Below the pieces are notes generated by a model. It was given only the letters and a program-made list of their open reading frames with translations, had not been told where the DNA came from and searched no databases. A stretch of DNA of 64,000 nt from Dyadobacter sp. UC 10. GTDB lineage: Bacteria; Bacteroidota; Bacteroidia; Cytophagales; Spirosomataceae. Below are positions 1 to 7,512 of the stretch, one piece after another (position 1 is the first letter of the stretch; each line of letters starts with the position of its first letter). The position numbers and the translations under genes are program-made. The DNA lies in NCBI RefSeq assembly GCF_008369915.1, contig NZ_VSRN01000001.1, positions 4,460,501-4,524,500 on the forward strand, read 5' to 3'.

Positions 1-2
1 TA

Positions 3-749
3 ATAAGGTTATCGAGCAACGCTGTCAGGTTTATCGACCCGGATGGAAGGGAGAGTGCTGCTTATGGCGGGTTTACCTCCGACGAGGAGATTGCAGAGCG
101 ACATGAGGCTATAAGAGAGGCGTTTTTAAAAAGAGCCGAAGAAAAAAGCAATGACTGTCCTCCCAAATGTCCGCAAAAGCCAATGCAAGCCGATGCAACT
201 GGAAGGGTCAGACCTGTAACTCCACAAATGGCCAATGATGGTGTGCAGCTCCCAGACGTTGAAGAAGCAAAATTGTCGAATGCAGATTCTAAGTTGCTTC
301 CACATGAGCAAGCGGGCGTTGAAGGTGTATCGCTAGGGTTACGATTGGCTGGGAGCGAAATTGCATTAGTCAAAGTTTTGCGGGGTGCTGGCCTGGCTGT
401 AAATGCCGCTAAGACGGGAAGTAGAGTATTTGAAGTAGGTTCATATAATACTCTTAGAGAGGTTGAAGCAGGATTGGATGCTCATCACGTGTGACAAAAA
501 GCATTGATGAGTAAGTTTATTCCAGGTTATAATCCGAGTGCAGCTCCATCAATTTTAGTACCCAAACTAGGACACACTCAAGGTGCAGGTGTTTTATCAA
601 GAGGCACATCAAGTTTTTCAAATGCACGTCAAGTGTTAGCACGAGATATTTTTGAATTAAGACGCGTTTATCCAAAGGTTCCTAATAGCTCCTTGCAACA
701 ATTAATTCAAATGAATAAAACAATGTATCCGGGAGCTTTCATAAAATAA
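3..749 (+). pseudogene. Rhs C-terminal tip 1: core end plus nuclease-like toxin, interrupted by an in-frame TGA (5' end outside window)
   Basis: The frame is open from the window edge and contains the Rhs core signature RFIDPDGRESAAYGG (positions 27-71). An alpha-helical, glycine-rich pre-toxin region follows (about 180-470), then LDAHHV. A TGA at 492-494 stops translation, but the same frame continues as QKALMSKFIPGYN and later LVPKLGHTQG, ARQVLARDIFELRRVYP and QLIQMNKTMYPGAF up to the TAA at 747-749. The continuation has the make-up of an HH-type nuclease toxin of polymorphic systems: a His pair, a GHT motif, and a conserved C-terminal helix. I recall relatives reading HHVGQKA, so GGA to TGA by one substitution is likely, but this is from memory. 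As it stands the ribosome makes a tip that ends at the presumed active site, so the toxin should be dead unless the stop is read through. The DUF4375-type gene starting 5 bp downstream would be its immunity partner. Confidence 0.75.
25..62 (+). repeat. Direct repeat of Rhs core end, copy A (38 bp exact)
   Basis: Bases 25-62 are identical to 1860-1897; the similarity continues imperfectly for about 55 bp. The repeat encodes the RFIDPDGRESAA stretch at the end of the Rhs core. Such short core remnants in front of displaced toxin tips are the known substrate for tip exchange by homologous recombination in Rhs loci. Confidence 0.9.
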
Positions 750-754
750 TAATT

Positions 755-1210
755 ATGAATTATACAGAATTAATAGAAGAAAAATATGCCGAAGCAGTTA
801 AAGGCATTAAAGAAGAATGGGTTAATGAACCAAATACAAAATGGTATAAATATGTAATTGGACTTCCTATTCAACTGCAAATTTGTTATTTAATTGTTGT
901 GTTTCATAATCAGATTTTTAATGGAGGGTTTCATCAATATTTTGTGAATGGTTATGGACAGTTTGCAAAAGAAACTATTAACGCACTCGAAACAATAGGT
1001 GCTTTGAAAAAAGCTGATTTATTACAAGAGGCTTTGAAAATTGTAAATTCTAAAAATTATAAAGATGATACTTTTAGAAAGAAGTTATTAGAAAAACAGA
1101 TTCCACAACTATTTTCTAAAGATGATTTATTTGAGCCTTTGGATAATTTGGATAATAGTTATTATACTGATGACGATGAGGATATCGAATCATTATTAGG
1201 AAGCTATTAG
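755..1210 (+). CDS. DUF4375-type immunity protein
   Basis: This 151-residue acidic protein has the central block FNGGFHQYFVNGYG (about residues 52-65) followed by a helix with IGALKKADLL. That pattern is characteristic of the DUF4375/DMP19-like family, which is common among immunity proteins of polymorphic toxins. The start ATG at 755 lies 5 bp after the stop of toxin tip 1. This tight coupling supports a role as the cognate antitoxin that binds and blocks the tip-1 nuclease in the cytoplasm. The C-terminus is a run of Asp and Glu. The gene is intact although its presumed toxin is interrupted. Immunity function is inferred from position; the family assignment is from recognisable motifs. Confidence 0.75.
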   Translation: MNYTELIEEKYAEAVKGIKEEWVNEPNTKWYKYVIGLPIQLQICYLIVVFHNQIFNGGFHQYFVNGYGQFAKETINALETIGALKKADLLQEALKIVNSKNYKDDTFRKKLLEKQIPQLFSKDDLFEPLDNLDNSYYTDDDEDIESLLGSY

Positions 1211-1523
1211 AGAAGCAAGTAAGGGGGAAACTCAAACTGTTTATCGTGTTTTTGGTGGGGATGCAAGAGCACAAGGTTTTTCTTGGACAACTGTTGATCC
1301 AACATCTGTAAAGAACTTTAGAAACCTTGCAGGATTACCCTCTGGAGGAGCAAGCGGTGCAATTAATACTGCTGATTTTATGATAAAAGGGAAAGTGAAT
1401 ATTAATAACATAATAAAATCTCGTTTAGAATTACCATTAGATGGGAACATTGGGGGATTGCCTGAGCTTATCATAAACCCCAAGAATGTTAAGTTAATTG
1501 AGTTTAACGTACAAAAATCTTGA
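1200..1523 (+). pseudogene. Rhs toxin tip 2, 5'-truncated orphan fragment
   Basis: Frame 1200-1523 is open but has no start codon of its own and begins inside the last codons of the DUF4375-type gene. It reads EAIREASKGETQTVYRVFGG and continues with GFSWTTVDPTSVKNFRNLAG, SGAINTADFMIKGKV and LPLDGNIGGLPELII up to a TGA at 1521. The YRVFGG...SWT...NFRNLAGLP...G arrangement matches a class of Rhs/polymorphic toxin C-termini that I associate with ADP-ribosyltransferase-like toxins; that assignment is tentative. The first residues EAIREA resemble the HEAIREA found just after the core in tip 1, so the fragment may have been joined there by recombination. Without start and core it cannot be delivered. 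The small immunity-like gene at 1537 is probably its partner. Confidence 0.55.
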
Positions 1524-1536
1524 ATAACAATTGATA

Positions 1537-1718
1537 ATGGATAACCGATATAAGGGAATGACTGTAAATGAGCGGTTGTATATGAGCGGACTACTGGAAG
1601 AGTTTGACTTCGCTGTTAATGAGAAAAATATTGAAAAAATTATATTTATTCTAAAAAAATAGAAATTACGGAGGGTTTTTCGATTGAGCCAATGTTCAGA
1701 GAACTTGGTCTAGTATAA
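1537..1718 (+). pseudogene. Small immunity gene for tip 2, frameshifted in an A7 run
   Basis: From ATG 1537 the frame reads MDNRYKGMTVNERLYMSGLL and continues to IFILKK, then stops at a TAG (1660-1662). Shifting by one base at the seven-A run 1653-1659 restores a continuation, IEITEGFSIEPMFRELGLV, ending in TAA at 1716-1718. The restored protein is about 60 residues. Small helical proteins with the GMTVNERLY...ILK pattern accompany Rhs tips, and its position right behind tip 2 fits immunity. A homopolymer length change is the simplest lesion; a sequencing error or slippage expression are alternatives. Confidence 0.5.
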
Positions 1719-1761
1719 TGATTATAGAATAAAAGAAGTATTAGACAAGTAAGTCAAATAG

Positions 1762-1797
1762 AGCCAAAGCCCCGAAAATTTTTTCGGAGCTTTGGCT
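1762..1797. terminator. Stem-loop between tip-2 and tip-3 cassettes
   Basis: The arms AGCCAAAGC and GCTTTGGCT flank an inner CCCGAAAA/TTTTCGG helix, giving a long GC-containing hairpin. It lies about 45 bp after the immunity remnant and just before the next Rhs core remnant. It probably ends the tip-2/immunity transcript, although no clear T run follows it. Confidence 0.55.
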
Positions 1798-1816
1798 GTT
1801 TACGGAATAAAATTAA

Positions 1817-2547
1817 AAATCTGTTCGAGTTCTTTGTCGGTATGGCAGCAACAATCCTATCAGGTTTATCGACCCGGATGGAAGGGAGAGTGCTGCTATG
1901 GCGGTTCTACCTCCTATGAGGAGATTGCCGAGCAACATGAAGTGATCAGAGAGGTAAAAAGTAGTGAGAAAAGCTGGGTTCAACAGATCCTTGATTATTT
2001 GGGGATTTTTGCCCAACCGGAATCAGAAGAGGAAGCCAGAGAGTATGCTTCCAGACAAGAGAGGTTCACCAATGCTTCGGATTCCTATGTAAAAGGTGTA
2101 GAGGAGTTGATGGACAAAGTGGAATATGTTCCAGTTTTAGGTGGGATATCCAATATAAGTGAGGGGGCTGTCAAAAAGGACAATACGCAGGTTGTCTTAG
2201 GAATGGCATCGATTATTTTGGATGCATTGCCAGGTGGGAAAGCCGCTAAGGGGGGAACAAGTCTTTGGACATCAACAAGTAAATTGAGTTCTGTAAAAAA
2301 TGCTTTTGGACATTGGAAGAAACACGGAGCAGAATTTCCGGAGTTTTTAAATGCCAAACAGTATGTAGAAGGCGCTAAGAATTTTATGCACAATTCACCA
2401 GCAGGAACTTTAATGAAAACAAGAGCCAATGGCGATATTTTAAAATATCATCCGGGAACAAATACATTTGGTGTTATCGATGCATCAGGTGTTCCAAGAA
2501 CTATGTTTAGACCTACGGACGGTATGAAATATTGGTTAGGGCAATAA
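1817..2547 (+). pseudogene. Rhs C-terminal tip 3: core remnant plus RNase-like toxin, frameshifted in the core
   Basis: Frame 2 begins after a TAA at 1814-1816 and reads RYGSNNPIRFIDPDGRESAA, the classic end of an Rhs core. At about 1898 one T is missing relative to tip 1 (GCTGCTTATGG versus GCTGCTATGG). The rest of the tip therefore lies in another frame, which runs YGGSTSYEEIAEQHEVIREV to a TAA at 2545-2547. The downstream part has a pre-toxin region (VEYVPVLGGISNISEGAVKK) and a C-terminal domain with HWKKHGAEFPEF, AGTLMKTRANGDILKYHP and TNTFGVIDASGVPRTMF. That pattern matches a family of RNase toxins that I place with the BECR-fold CdiA-CT-like nucleases, with moderate certainty. A start codon in the second frame exists at 1792 but gives a nonsense N-terminus. 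It is an orphan tip that recombination at the 38-bp repeat could reactivate. Confidence 0.7.
1860..1897 (+). repeat. Direct repeat of Rhs core end, copy B (38 bp exact)
   Basis: Identical to 25-62. The first difference downstream is the one-base deletion that shifts the frame of tip 3. Recombination between the two copies would delete 1835 bp and replace tip 1 by tip 3. Because the crossover would fall before the deletion site, the resulting tip would still carry the frameshift. Confidence 0.9.
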
Positions 2548-2559
2548 ATTAATATAGAA

Positions 2560-2817
2560 ATGAGTGACCATAATTGCAGAGTTTGCGGACTATATATTGA
2601 CGACTTACCTTGGGGTGAAGACGGTAATTGTCCTACTTATGAAATTTGCCCTTGTTGTGGTGTAGAGTTTGGCAATGAAGATTACACAATAGAATCAACA
2701 AAACGATACAGGGAAAAATGGATAAGTGAAGGCGCAAATTGGTTTGAGCCAAAGGAAAAGCCTGAAAGGTGGGATAAAGAAGAACAGTTTAAAAACATTC
2801 CACAAGAATTTGCATAA
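2560..2817 (+). CDS. CPCC cysteine-rich immunity-type protein
   Basis: This 85-residue protein has paired cysteines: CRVCGL near the N-terminus and EICPCCGVEFGNED at about residues 29-42. A conserved tail follows with YREKWISEGANWF. This is the CPCC cysteine-rich domain pattern, a small zinc-ribbon-like family often found as immunity proteins next to Rhs and other polymorphic toxin tips. It begins 12 bp after toxin tip 3 and is intact, so it is most likely the antitoxin for the RNase-like tip 3. Binding partner and mechanism are inferred from position only. It ends at a strong hairpin. Confidence 0.75.
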   Translation: MSDHNCRVCGLYIDDLPWGEDGNCPTYEICPCCGVEFGNEDYTIESTKRYREKWISEGANWFEPKEKPERWDKEEQFKNIPQEFA

Positions 2818-2846
2818 AGCAAAGCCACCGATTAGGTGGCTTTGCT
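2818..2846. terminator. Intrinsic terminator after CPCC gene
   Basis: AGCAAAGCCACC and GGTGGCTTTGCT form a 12-bp perfect stem with a 5-nt loop directly after the stop codon. An AT-rich tract with T runs follows. Confidence 0.85.
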
Positions 2847-2878
2847 ATTTATTAAAAGCTTTTTTAGTCTTGTAGTTC

Positions 2879-3047
2879 TGTATAACCTGGAAATTACGGC
2901 GAAACTGACCACCTGATTTCAATTTGGACTGACCAGGCCATTTCGGCCTAGATTGACCACCCTATTTCTCTTTTCATCAGCAAGTTACGCGGGATGACGT
3001 AAATCGTAACTGGTGGTCAATCTACCCCGGAACGAGGTGGTCAATGG
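2879..3047. mobile_element. Short relic carrying both ends of an IS21-like element
   Basis: Three copies of a TGACCA(CC/GG) motif at about 2905, 2930 and 2953 face two inverted copies, GGTGGTCAAT, at 3012 and 3037. Multiple short end repeats of the GGTGGTCA type are what I recall from IS21-family elements of Bacteroidota, which start TGTATAA; here TGTATAACC begins at 2879. No istA/istB coding sequence lies between, so this is an internally deleted, MITE-sized derivative of about 170 bp. Its right boundary falls inside a response regulator gene, which changes from a normal receiver sequence to translated end repeat at 3047. Family naming is from memory. Confidence 0.5.
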
Positions 3048-3404
3048 CACCGTATTCTCCACGTTCAGCACCCTGTCGGATTCCATCTTATTGATATAAG
3101 CCATTACTCCTTCCCTGAAAAATCTTTTGGCGAAAAAACGGTCTGGCCTCACTGTAATAACGATAATCCTTAATTTAGGGTCGAGCTTGAGTACTTGGGT
3201 TATAATTCCCAGCTCATCGGTTTCAGGCATGTTTAAATCGGTTAGCAGCATACTGAAATTCAAAGTTTTGATCTTCTCTATGGTCTCACTTCCGTTTTTG
3301 GCAAACTCAATAGCGGTGTTAAAGCCAAGTATCTCCTTTACGACGAGCTGAGGCCCTTTTCGCACAAGCTGATGGTCGTCTGCAATGAGTACAGAGTGAG
3401 TCAT
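3048..3404 (-). pseudogene. Response regulator, receiver domain only, truncated by the IS21-like relic
   Basis: From ATG at 3404 the protein reads MTHSVLIADDHQLVRKG, with the acidic pair ADD. The phospho-acceptor Asp lies in LLTDLNMPE, and YINKM carries the conserved Lys. Receiver similarity ends near MESDRVLNVENT. The remaining codons (to 2985) only translate the inverted repeats of the insertion relic, so the C-terminal LuxR-type HTH is lost. It lies on the same strand as, and about 400 bp downstream of, the HK/RR operon 3810-6494, so it may once have belonged to that signalling unit. A receiver-only protein could still act as a phosphate sink if made. Confidence 0.7.
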
Positions 3405-3809
3405 TTGTTCATCGGTGGTAGTCTGAATTAGGTCTATTTATCAACAGAAATGTACTATTTTGTATGCAAATCTGCAACACATGTGTGATCCTTATTTCCT
3501 TCTCAACCATTTTTCAACCTACTAGCATCAACCAAATATTACATACAATCCGTTAAAGTATTACGCTCGGCAATATTTTCCGAGCATACTGTTGCTCATC
3601 ATCAGTTCGCTGATAGAGGAAGGTTTACTTTTCAGCCCTCCTGGTATCCGGGAGGGCTGTTTCTAATTTTGAATGATTATAGAACCATAATTATCCAGTT
3701 CCCAGGTATTACCCGGGAACTGTTTTGTTGTTAAGGTATTCGATTTGATGAAAATCTGGAAATACTACCGATTGCAAACATCATACACCCTGTCTGATCA
3801 ACTGCAGAC
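3405..3809. other. Non-coding stretch with two 27-nt hairpins
   Basis: No supported gene. Two hairpins of the same geometry lie at 3633-3659 (CAGCCCTCCTGG, loop TAT) and 3696-3722 (CAGTTCCCAGGT, loop ATT); each has about 12 bp and a 3-nt loop and is followed by T-rich sequence. Around 3528-3590 the stretch ATCAACCAAATATTA and a small CTCGG...CCGAG stem resemble 47380-47440. It may hold one or two small RNAs ending at the hairpins, or terminators for the flanking genes. Confidence 0.5.
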
Positions 3810-5723
3810 CTACAACAGCGGGACGTTAAATAAAAGCTCAGTGCCTTTGTCGGAAGATGAAATTTCCATTGTTCCATTGATTTCCGTTACACGCGCTTGT
3901 AGGGAAGCGATTCCTAATCCTTTTCCGATGTCGATATTAGCGGTGTTAAAGCCGCGGCCATTGTCAGCCACCTGTAATACAACTACGCCTTCATCCTGGT
4001 AGATAAAAAGTTTCACCCTATCCGCTTTAGCGTGTTTGAGTATATTGGCGACTGCCTCCTGAATGATCCTTAATAATTGGATGCGGGTCTGTACAGGCAC
4101 ACCTTTCGTGCATTCATCGTCAATTTCTATCGTTTTTTCATAGTCGGAATCAGCAAGTGCCAAGCTCACAATTTGCCTGACACGGTCTGAGAACAACGTT
4201 TTGTCTTTGTTGTAGCCCTGGAAATACCAGTCATGACTTTTTGAACGGGTGGAGTTATATGTATCCTGGGCTATTTCTAAAAGCCTCGAGAGTCTAACCT
4301 TCGCCTGATTGTCACGTTCATGTAACATTTGGCTATCTATGGAATTGATAAGATAAACTAACCTGCCAGCAATATCGTCATGAAGTTCCATGCCCAATTT
4401 TCTCTGTATTTCATTCGCATGCGATTCAAGCTCAGCAATCTGTATTTGGGTTGATTCATTGAGCTTCTCAATCCGGCGCGCCGCTCTTCTTTTGTTAATT
4501 TTCAAGAGCTGAGAAAATGCAATCACTGTTGCGATCAGCACGGTTGCAATGCCAAATATGAGAAAATTCCGCTGTGTTATTTTCACTTGACCGGCCATAA
4601 GTTTCTCGCGGGCATGCTCGGCAACAAGGTGAGCATACATGTTATTGTTGATGTCGGCTATCCTGATGTCGGTTACGGAGTCTTTGATTGCATATGCTTT
4701 TGAAATGTTTTCATACGCAGTCTTGTAGTTGGATTTTGCCTCTTCCAGCTTTGCTGCATATTTTAAAACCCTTGTTCCGTCCAGATATTGAAGTTGATTA
4801 GGTTTAGCATCTGCGGCTCGATAGAGTGCAAGGAAATACTGAGCACTGTCTATTTGATTTTGCTTGATGTAGTAGTCAATTAACCTACCCAATACTATTC
4901 CCTCGAAGGCATGTTTGAAAAACGGCACAATTACTTTTTCGTTGGAAACGATGGTGACGTAGGCTGAATTCAGATAATCTGCCCGTAATTGGTCTTTACC
5001 TAGAAATTTTGCAGCGTCAGATTCTATCAGGTAAAATGATAGTTGACATTGGGTAAATTTCCCTTTGTCTGAAATCGTTTGACTTTTCAACCTGAATAAA
5101 AGATTTCGCGCGATATCCCGGGACTCGAGCACTTTGCCGATATTTTTGTCAAACGCATACAGGCCAATTGCGTGTTTTAAAATGATGAAGGCATTGATGC
5201 AGGTATTAATATTAAATGACCCTTTCGCAACCGAATCCGGCAATGTTTTCAAAAAAGGGATAACGTTATTGAGGATTTCTATACGTTTGTCATAGTTGTT
5301 GTAATCTCCATCGCCGTAAATCGCAAGCAGCTGTCTAGGTTGGTTTAGTGAATTAATATATGGCTTTATCATTTTTAACTCTTCCTCCATTTTTTGAAGG
5401 TAGTATATCGTATACCCGTCCTGATGTAGGCTTGCAGTGTGGTTGGCGAGAAATGCGTAGTATCGGACCCTGAATTTTTGGAATTTCTGATTGCTCCAAG
5501 CTATATTCTTATATTTGGAAAGCTTGTCTTTTAGACCAGGATTCTTAAAGGATAGCTCGGTAAGGGCTTGTGCGCGTTCTAAATACACGGTGTCTTCAAT
5601 CCTCCTTGAATCGTGCAAGTTTTTTATCACTTCCCATTGCTCATCTTTGGGCCATGAGTTCTGTCCAAAACATCTTCCAGTAATGACCAAGAGTATAACA
5701 AGAGAAGAAAATCTTGTCAACAT
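3810..5723 (-). CDS. Membrane sensor histidine kinase with helical-repeat sensor region (paralogue of 37956-39929)
   Basis: I chose the ATG at 5723 because it gives a signal peptide at once (MLTRFSSLVILLVITG); an upstream ATG at 5837 abuts the stop of the regulator gene and would add 38 residues. The order is signal sequence, a long periplasmic helical region resembling TPR-type repeats, a transmembrane segment (FLIFGIATVLIATVIAF), a coiled coil and the kinase core. The phospho-acceptor His lies in GMELHDDIAGRL (NarL-partner HisKA_3-like), followed by the N-box RIIQEAVANILKHAKA and G-boxes DNGRGF and GKGLGIASLQ. It should autophosphorylate and pass phosphate to the adjacent regulator at 5838-6494, with which it forms an operon. 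The ligand is unknown. Confidence 0.9.
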   Translation of the reverse strand: MLTRFSSLVILLVITGRCFGQNSWPKDEQWEVIKNLHDSRRIEDTVYLERAQALTELSFKNPGLKDKLSKYKNIAWSNQKFQKFRVRYYAFLANHTASLHQDGYTIYYLQKMEEELKMIKPYINSLNQPRQLLAIYGDGDYNNYDKRIEILNNVIPFLKTLPDSVAKGSFNINTCINAFIILKHAIGLYAFDKNIGKVLESRDIARNLLFRLKSQTISDKGKFTQCQLSFYLIESDAAKFLGKDQLRADYLNSAYVTIVSNEKVIVPFFKHAFEGIVLGRLIDYYIKQNQIDSAQYFLALYRAADAKPNQLQYLDGTRVLKYAAKLEEAKSNYKTAYENISKAYAIKDSVTDIRIADINNNMYAHLVAEHAREKLMAGQVKITQRNFLIFGIATVLIATVIAFSQLLKINKRRAARRIEKLNESTQIQIAELESHANEIQRKLGMELHDDIAGRLVYLINSIDSQMLHERDNQAKVRLSRLLEIAQDTYNSTRSKSHDWYFQGYNKDKTLFSDRVRQIVSLALADSDYEKTIEIDDECTKGVPVQTRIQLLRIIQEAVANILKHAKADRVKLFIYQDEGVVVLQVADNGRGFNTANIDIGKGLGIASLQARVTEINGTMEISSSDKGTELLFNVPLL

Positions 5724-5837
5724 CCCCGCATAATGGATAAGATAAGGAGTATCGACGAGCTGCATTGTCCCGTCTATGTAGGTTGCAAGAAAACCTTGAG
5801 GAATAGGACTCCGTTTCCGCATTAAAGGACTTCGCAT

Positions 5838-6494
5838 CTAAATCAAATTGTTGTTAATCACGTATCTCACAAGCTCTACCGTTGAGTGAAGGTCTAGCTT
5901 CTGCATGATACTTCTTTTGTGCGTCATAACTGTGACGGGGCTAATAAAAAGCATGTCGGCGATTTCCTTTGTCCTTTTACCAGTTCCGATGAGGATAAGT
6001 ACCTCCTGCTCCTTATTTGTCAGTCCTTTATTTTGACCTGAGAAAATATGATCTGCCAGTTTACCTGAAAGATCTGCGCTTACAAATTTCTTTCCGCTCA
6101 TGGTATATGCAAGGGCCTGCTTGATTTCAGCCGAATTGACAGACTTGCTCAGATATGCATTGGCACCTGCTGCCAAACAGTTCCTGATTGCATTTGTATC
6201 CGTAGAACTACTGACAATCATGATGATCAGGTCCTTATAGTTTCGGCGGCAAAATGCGATAAAGTTCATCACATTTTGTCCTGGCATATTCAAGTCTGTG
6301 ATTAAGATACCGTAGCTGGCTTTTTTGAAAGCCGCTTTTGCGGTATCGATGGTTGAGAAAATATCAACCGTCGTACCGGGCGGAAGCATCTGAATCAATA
6401 TCCCGCTAAAGCCCTCTAAAAACAGAGTATGATCATCAACCAGCATTATACGGCCTGCTGATTTGTTGCCTTTGGTATACATAAAATGAAACAA
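5838..6494 (-). CDS. NarL/FixJ-type response regulator
   Basis: 218 residues. The N-terminal receiver carries the acidic pair in IMLVDDHTLF, the phospho-acceptor Asp in LITDLNMPG and the Lys in AYLSKS. The C-terminal LuxR HTH (about residues 155-215) contains LTNKEQEVLILIGTGKRTKE and the recognition-helix region ISPVTVMTHKRSIMQKLDLH. It is the first gene of an operon with the kinase 3810-5723 and is a clear paralogue of 39934-40578, which shares the distinctive PITVMTHKR/PVTVMTHKR helix. Its promoter region has a perfect palindrome (6526-6555), a likely operator. The targets may include the secreted-protein genes nearby, but that is inference. Confidence 0.92.
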   Translation of the reverse strand: MFHFMYTKGNKSAGRIMLVDDHTLFLEGFSGILIQMLPPGTTVDIFSTIDTAKAAFKKASYGILITDLNMPGQNVMNFIAFCRRNYKDLIIMIVSSSTDTNAIRNCLAAGANAYLSKSVNSAEIKQALAYTMSGKKFVSADLSGKLADHIFSGQNKGLTNKEQEVLILIGTGKRTKEIADMLFISPVTVMTHKRSIMQKLDLHSTVELVRYVINNNLI

Positions 6495-6500
6495 ATTTTA

Positions 6501-6555
6501 GCAAAGGTACAGGAAATTAACGGCTGGCTGTCTACTATAAATATAGTAGACAGCC
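6501..6555 (-). promoter_or_regulatory. Promoter and palindromic operator of RR-HK operon 1
   Basis: On the minus strand TACCTTTGC (6501-6509) fits the Bacteroidota -7 consensus TAnnTTTG. Sixteen bases upstream begins a perfect inverted repeat, 6526-6555: arms GGCTGTCTACTATA and TATAGTAGACAGCC with a 2-bp centre, covering the -33 position. A regulator bound there would control RNA polymerase access. The paralogous operon has a different palindrome at the equivalent place. Confidence 0.6.
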
Positions 6556-6689
6556 CATCGGTTTGTATAGGGAAAAATGCTCACTGCTGATTATTTCCCG
6601 TATGAAGTTTAAGGTAGATTTTTGCATCAACAAAATCCATCCTTTGGGCAAGGTGAAATCGAAATATCATATACAGTTTATAATTATCA

Positions 6690-7340
6690 ATGAAATTAAT
6701 TGCCATTGTTGATATATATCCAATTGTAAGGGTTGGGCTGCGACAATTCGTGGCAGATAATTTTAATGATTTCCTTATGATTGAATCGGATAATATATCA
6801 CAATTCGCAGGGATCAATATCGATAGAACTCCTGACTTGTTTATCATCGGAAACACAAAAGAGTTGTTTAATTCAGCGTGCAATACAATTAAGAAAATAT
6901 TAAAAAAAAGCAAAACAGCTAACGTAATACTCTTTGATGATAGCCCAAATCATTTGAGGATAATTCGGGCTTTCAAAGCTGGAGCAAAGGGTTACCTTTC
7001 GAAGCACTCAGACATTGACGAGCTTGTTAAATCTGTCTCGAATGTTAGTGAGGGGCGATTTTATATATGTCCGGACGCATTGCACATGATCTTACCGAGC
7101 TATAATCCAACTTCATTTATTTCAAGAGGAGGGGGTAATTGGTTATCATCGAGAGACTATGACATTGCAAACTTACTTGCTAGTGGTTACACGCTGTCAT
7201 CCATTTCTAGAAAAATGGATATTTCTGTCGCGACTGTACGTAGAGCAAGATCAAGAATATTTAAAAAACTCAATATTGTAAAAATTGAAGAATTAAATGA
7301 CTCGCTCAGAAAATATTCTTTAAAGGTATTTGAGAATTAA
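6690..7340 (+). CDS. LuxR-type regulator with receiver lacking the phospho-acceptor Asp
   Basis: 216 residues. The N-terminal domain aligns with receivers (start MKLIAIVDIYPIVRVGL; conserved Lys in GYLSKHSD), but the strand that normally ends in Asp reads DLFIIGNTKEL, with Gly in its place. The usual acidic pair is reduced to one Asp. The C-terminus is a LuxR HTH: LSSRDYDIANLLASGYTLSS, then ISVATVRRARSRIFKKLNI. It therefore probably works without His-Asp phosphotransfer, perhaps as a constitutive, ligand-controlled or protein-controlled regulator. It is divergent from RR-HK operon 1 and 172 bp upstream of a second member of the same subgroup. Its local target is unknown. Confidence 0.85.
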   Translation: MKLIAIVDIYPIVRVGLRQFVADNFNDFLMIESDNISQFAGINIDRTPDLFIIGNTKELFNSACNTIKKILKKSKTANVILFDDSPNHLRIIRAFKAGAKGYLSKHSDIDELVKSVSNVSEGRFYICPDALHMILPSYNPTSFISRGGGNWLSSRDYDIANLLASGYTLSSISRKMDISVATVRRARSRIFKKLNIVKIEELNDSLRKYSLKVFEN

Positions 7341-7512
7341 TGAATAGTGAATTTAATGCTTTGGAAGTTGTAACAGCAACTGTGGATGTCTGGCCAAACG
7401 ATTCGGATACTTTTAATGATAATAGAGGCTTGTAGTTGCACAATTTATTATGCTGCACACAAAACCTGGACCCTTGTCAAAAAAGAATATACACATTTAT
7501 GAATCTAACAAG

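Noticed and set aside
7341..7512. Extension of regulator 7513 to ATG 7450
   Set aside because: The extra 21 residues are polar and unlike the starts of the three sister proteins, which all begin at the equivalent of 7513.
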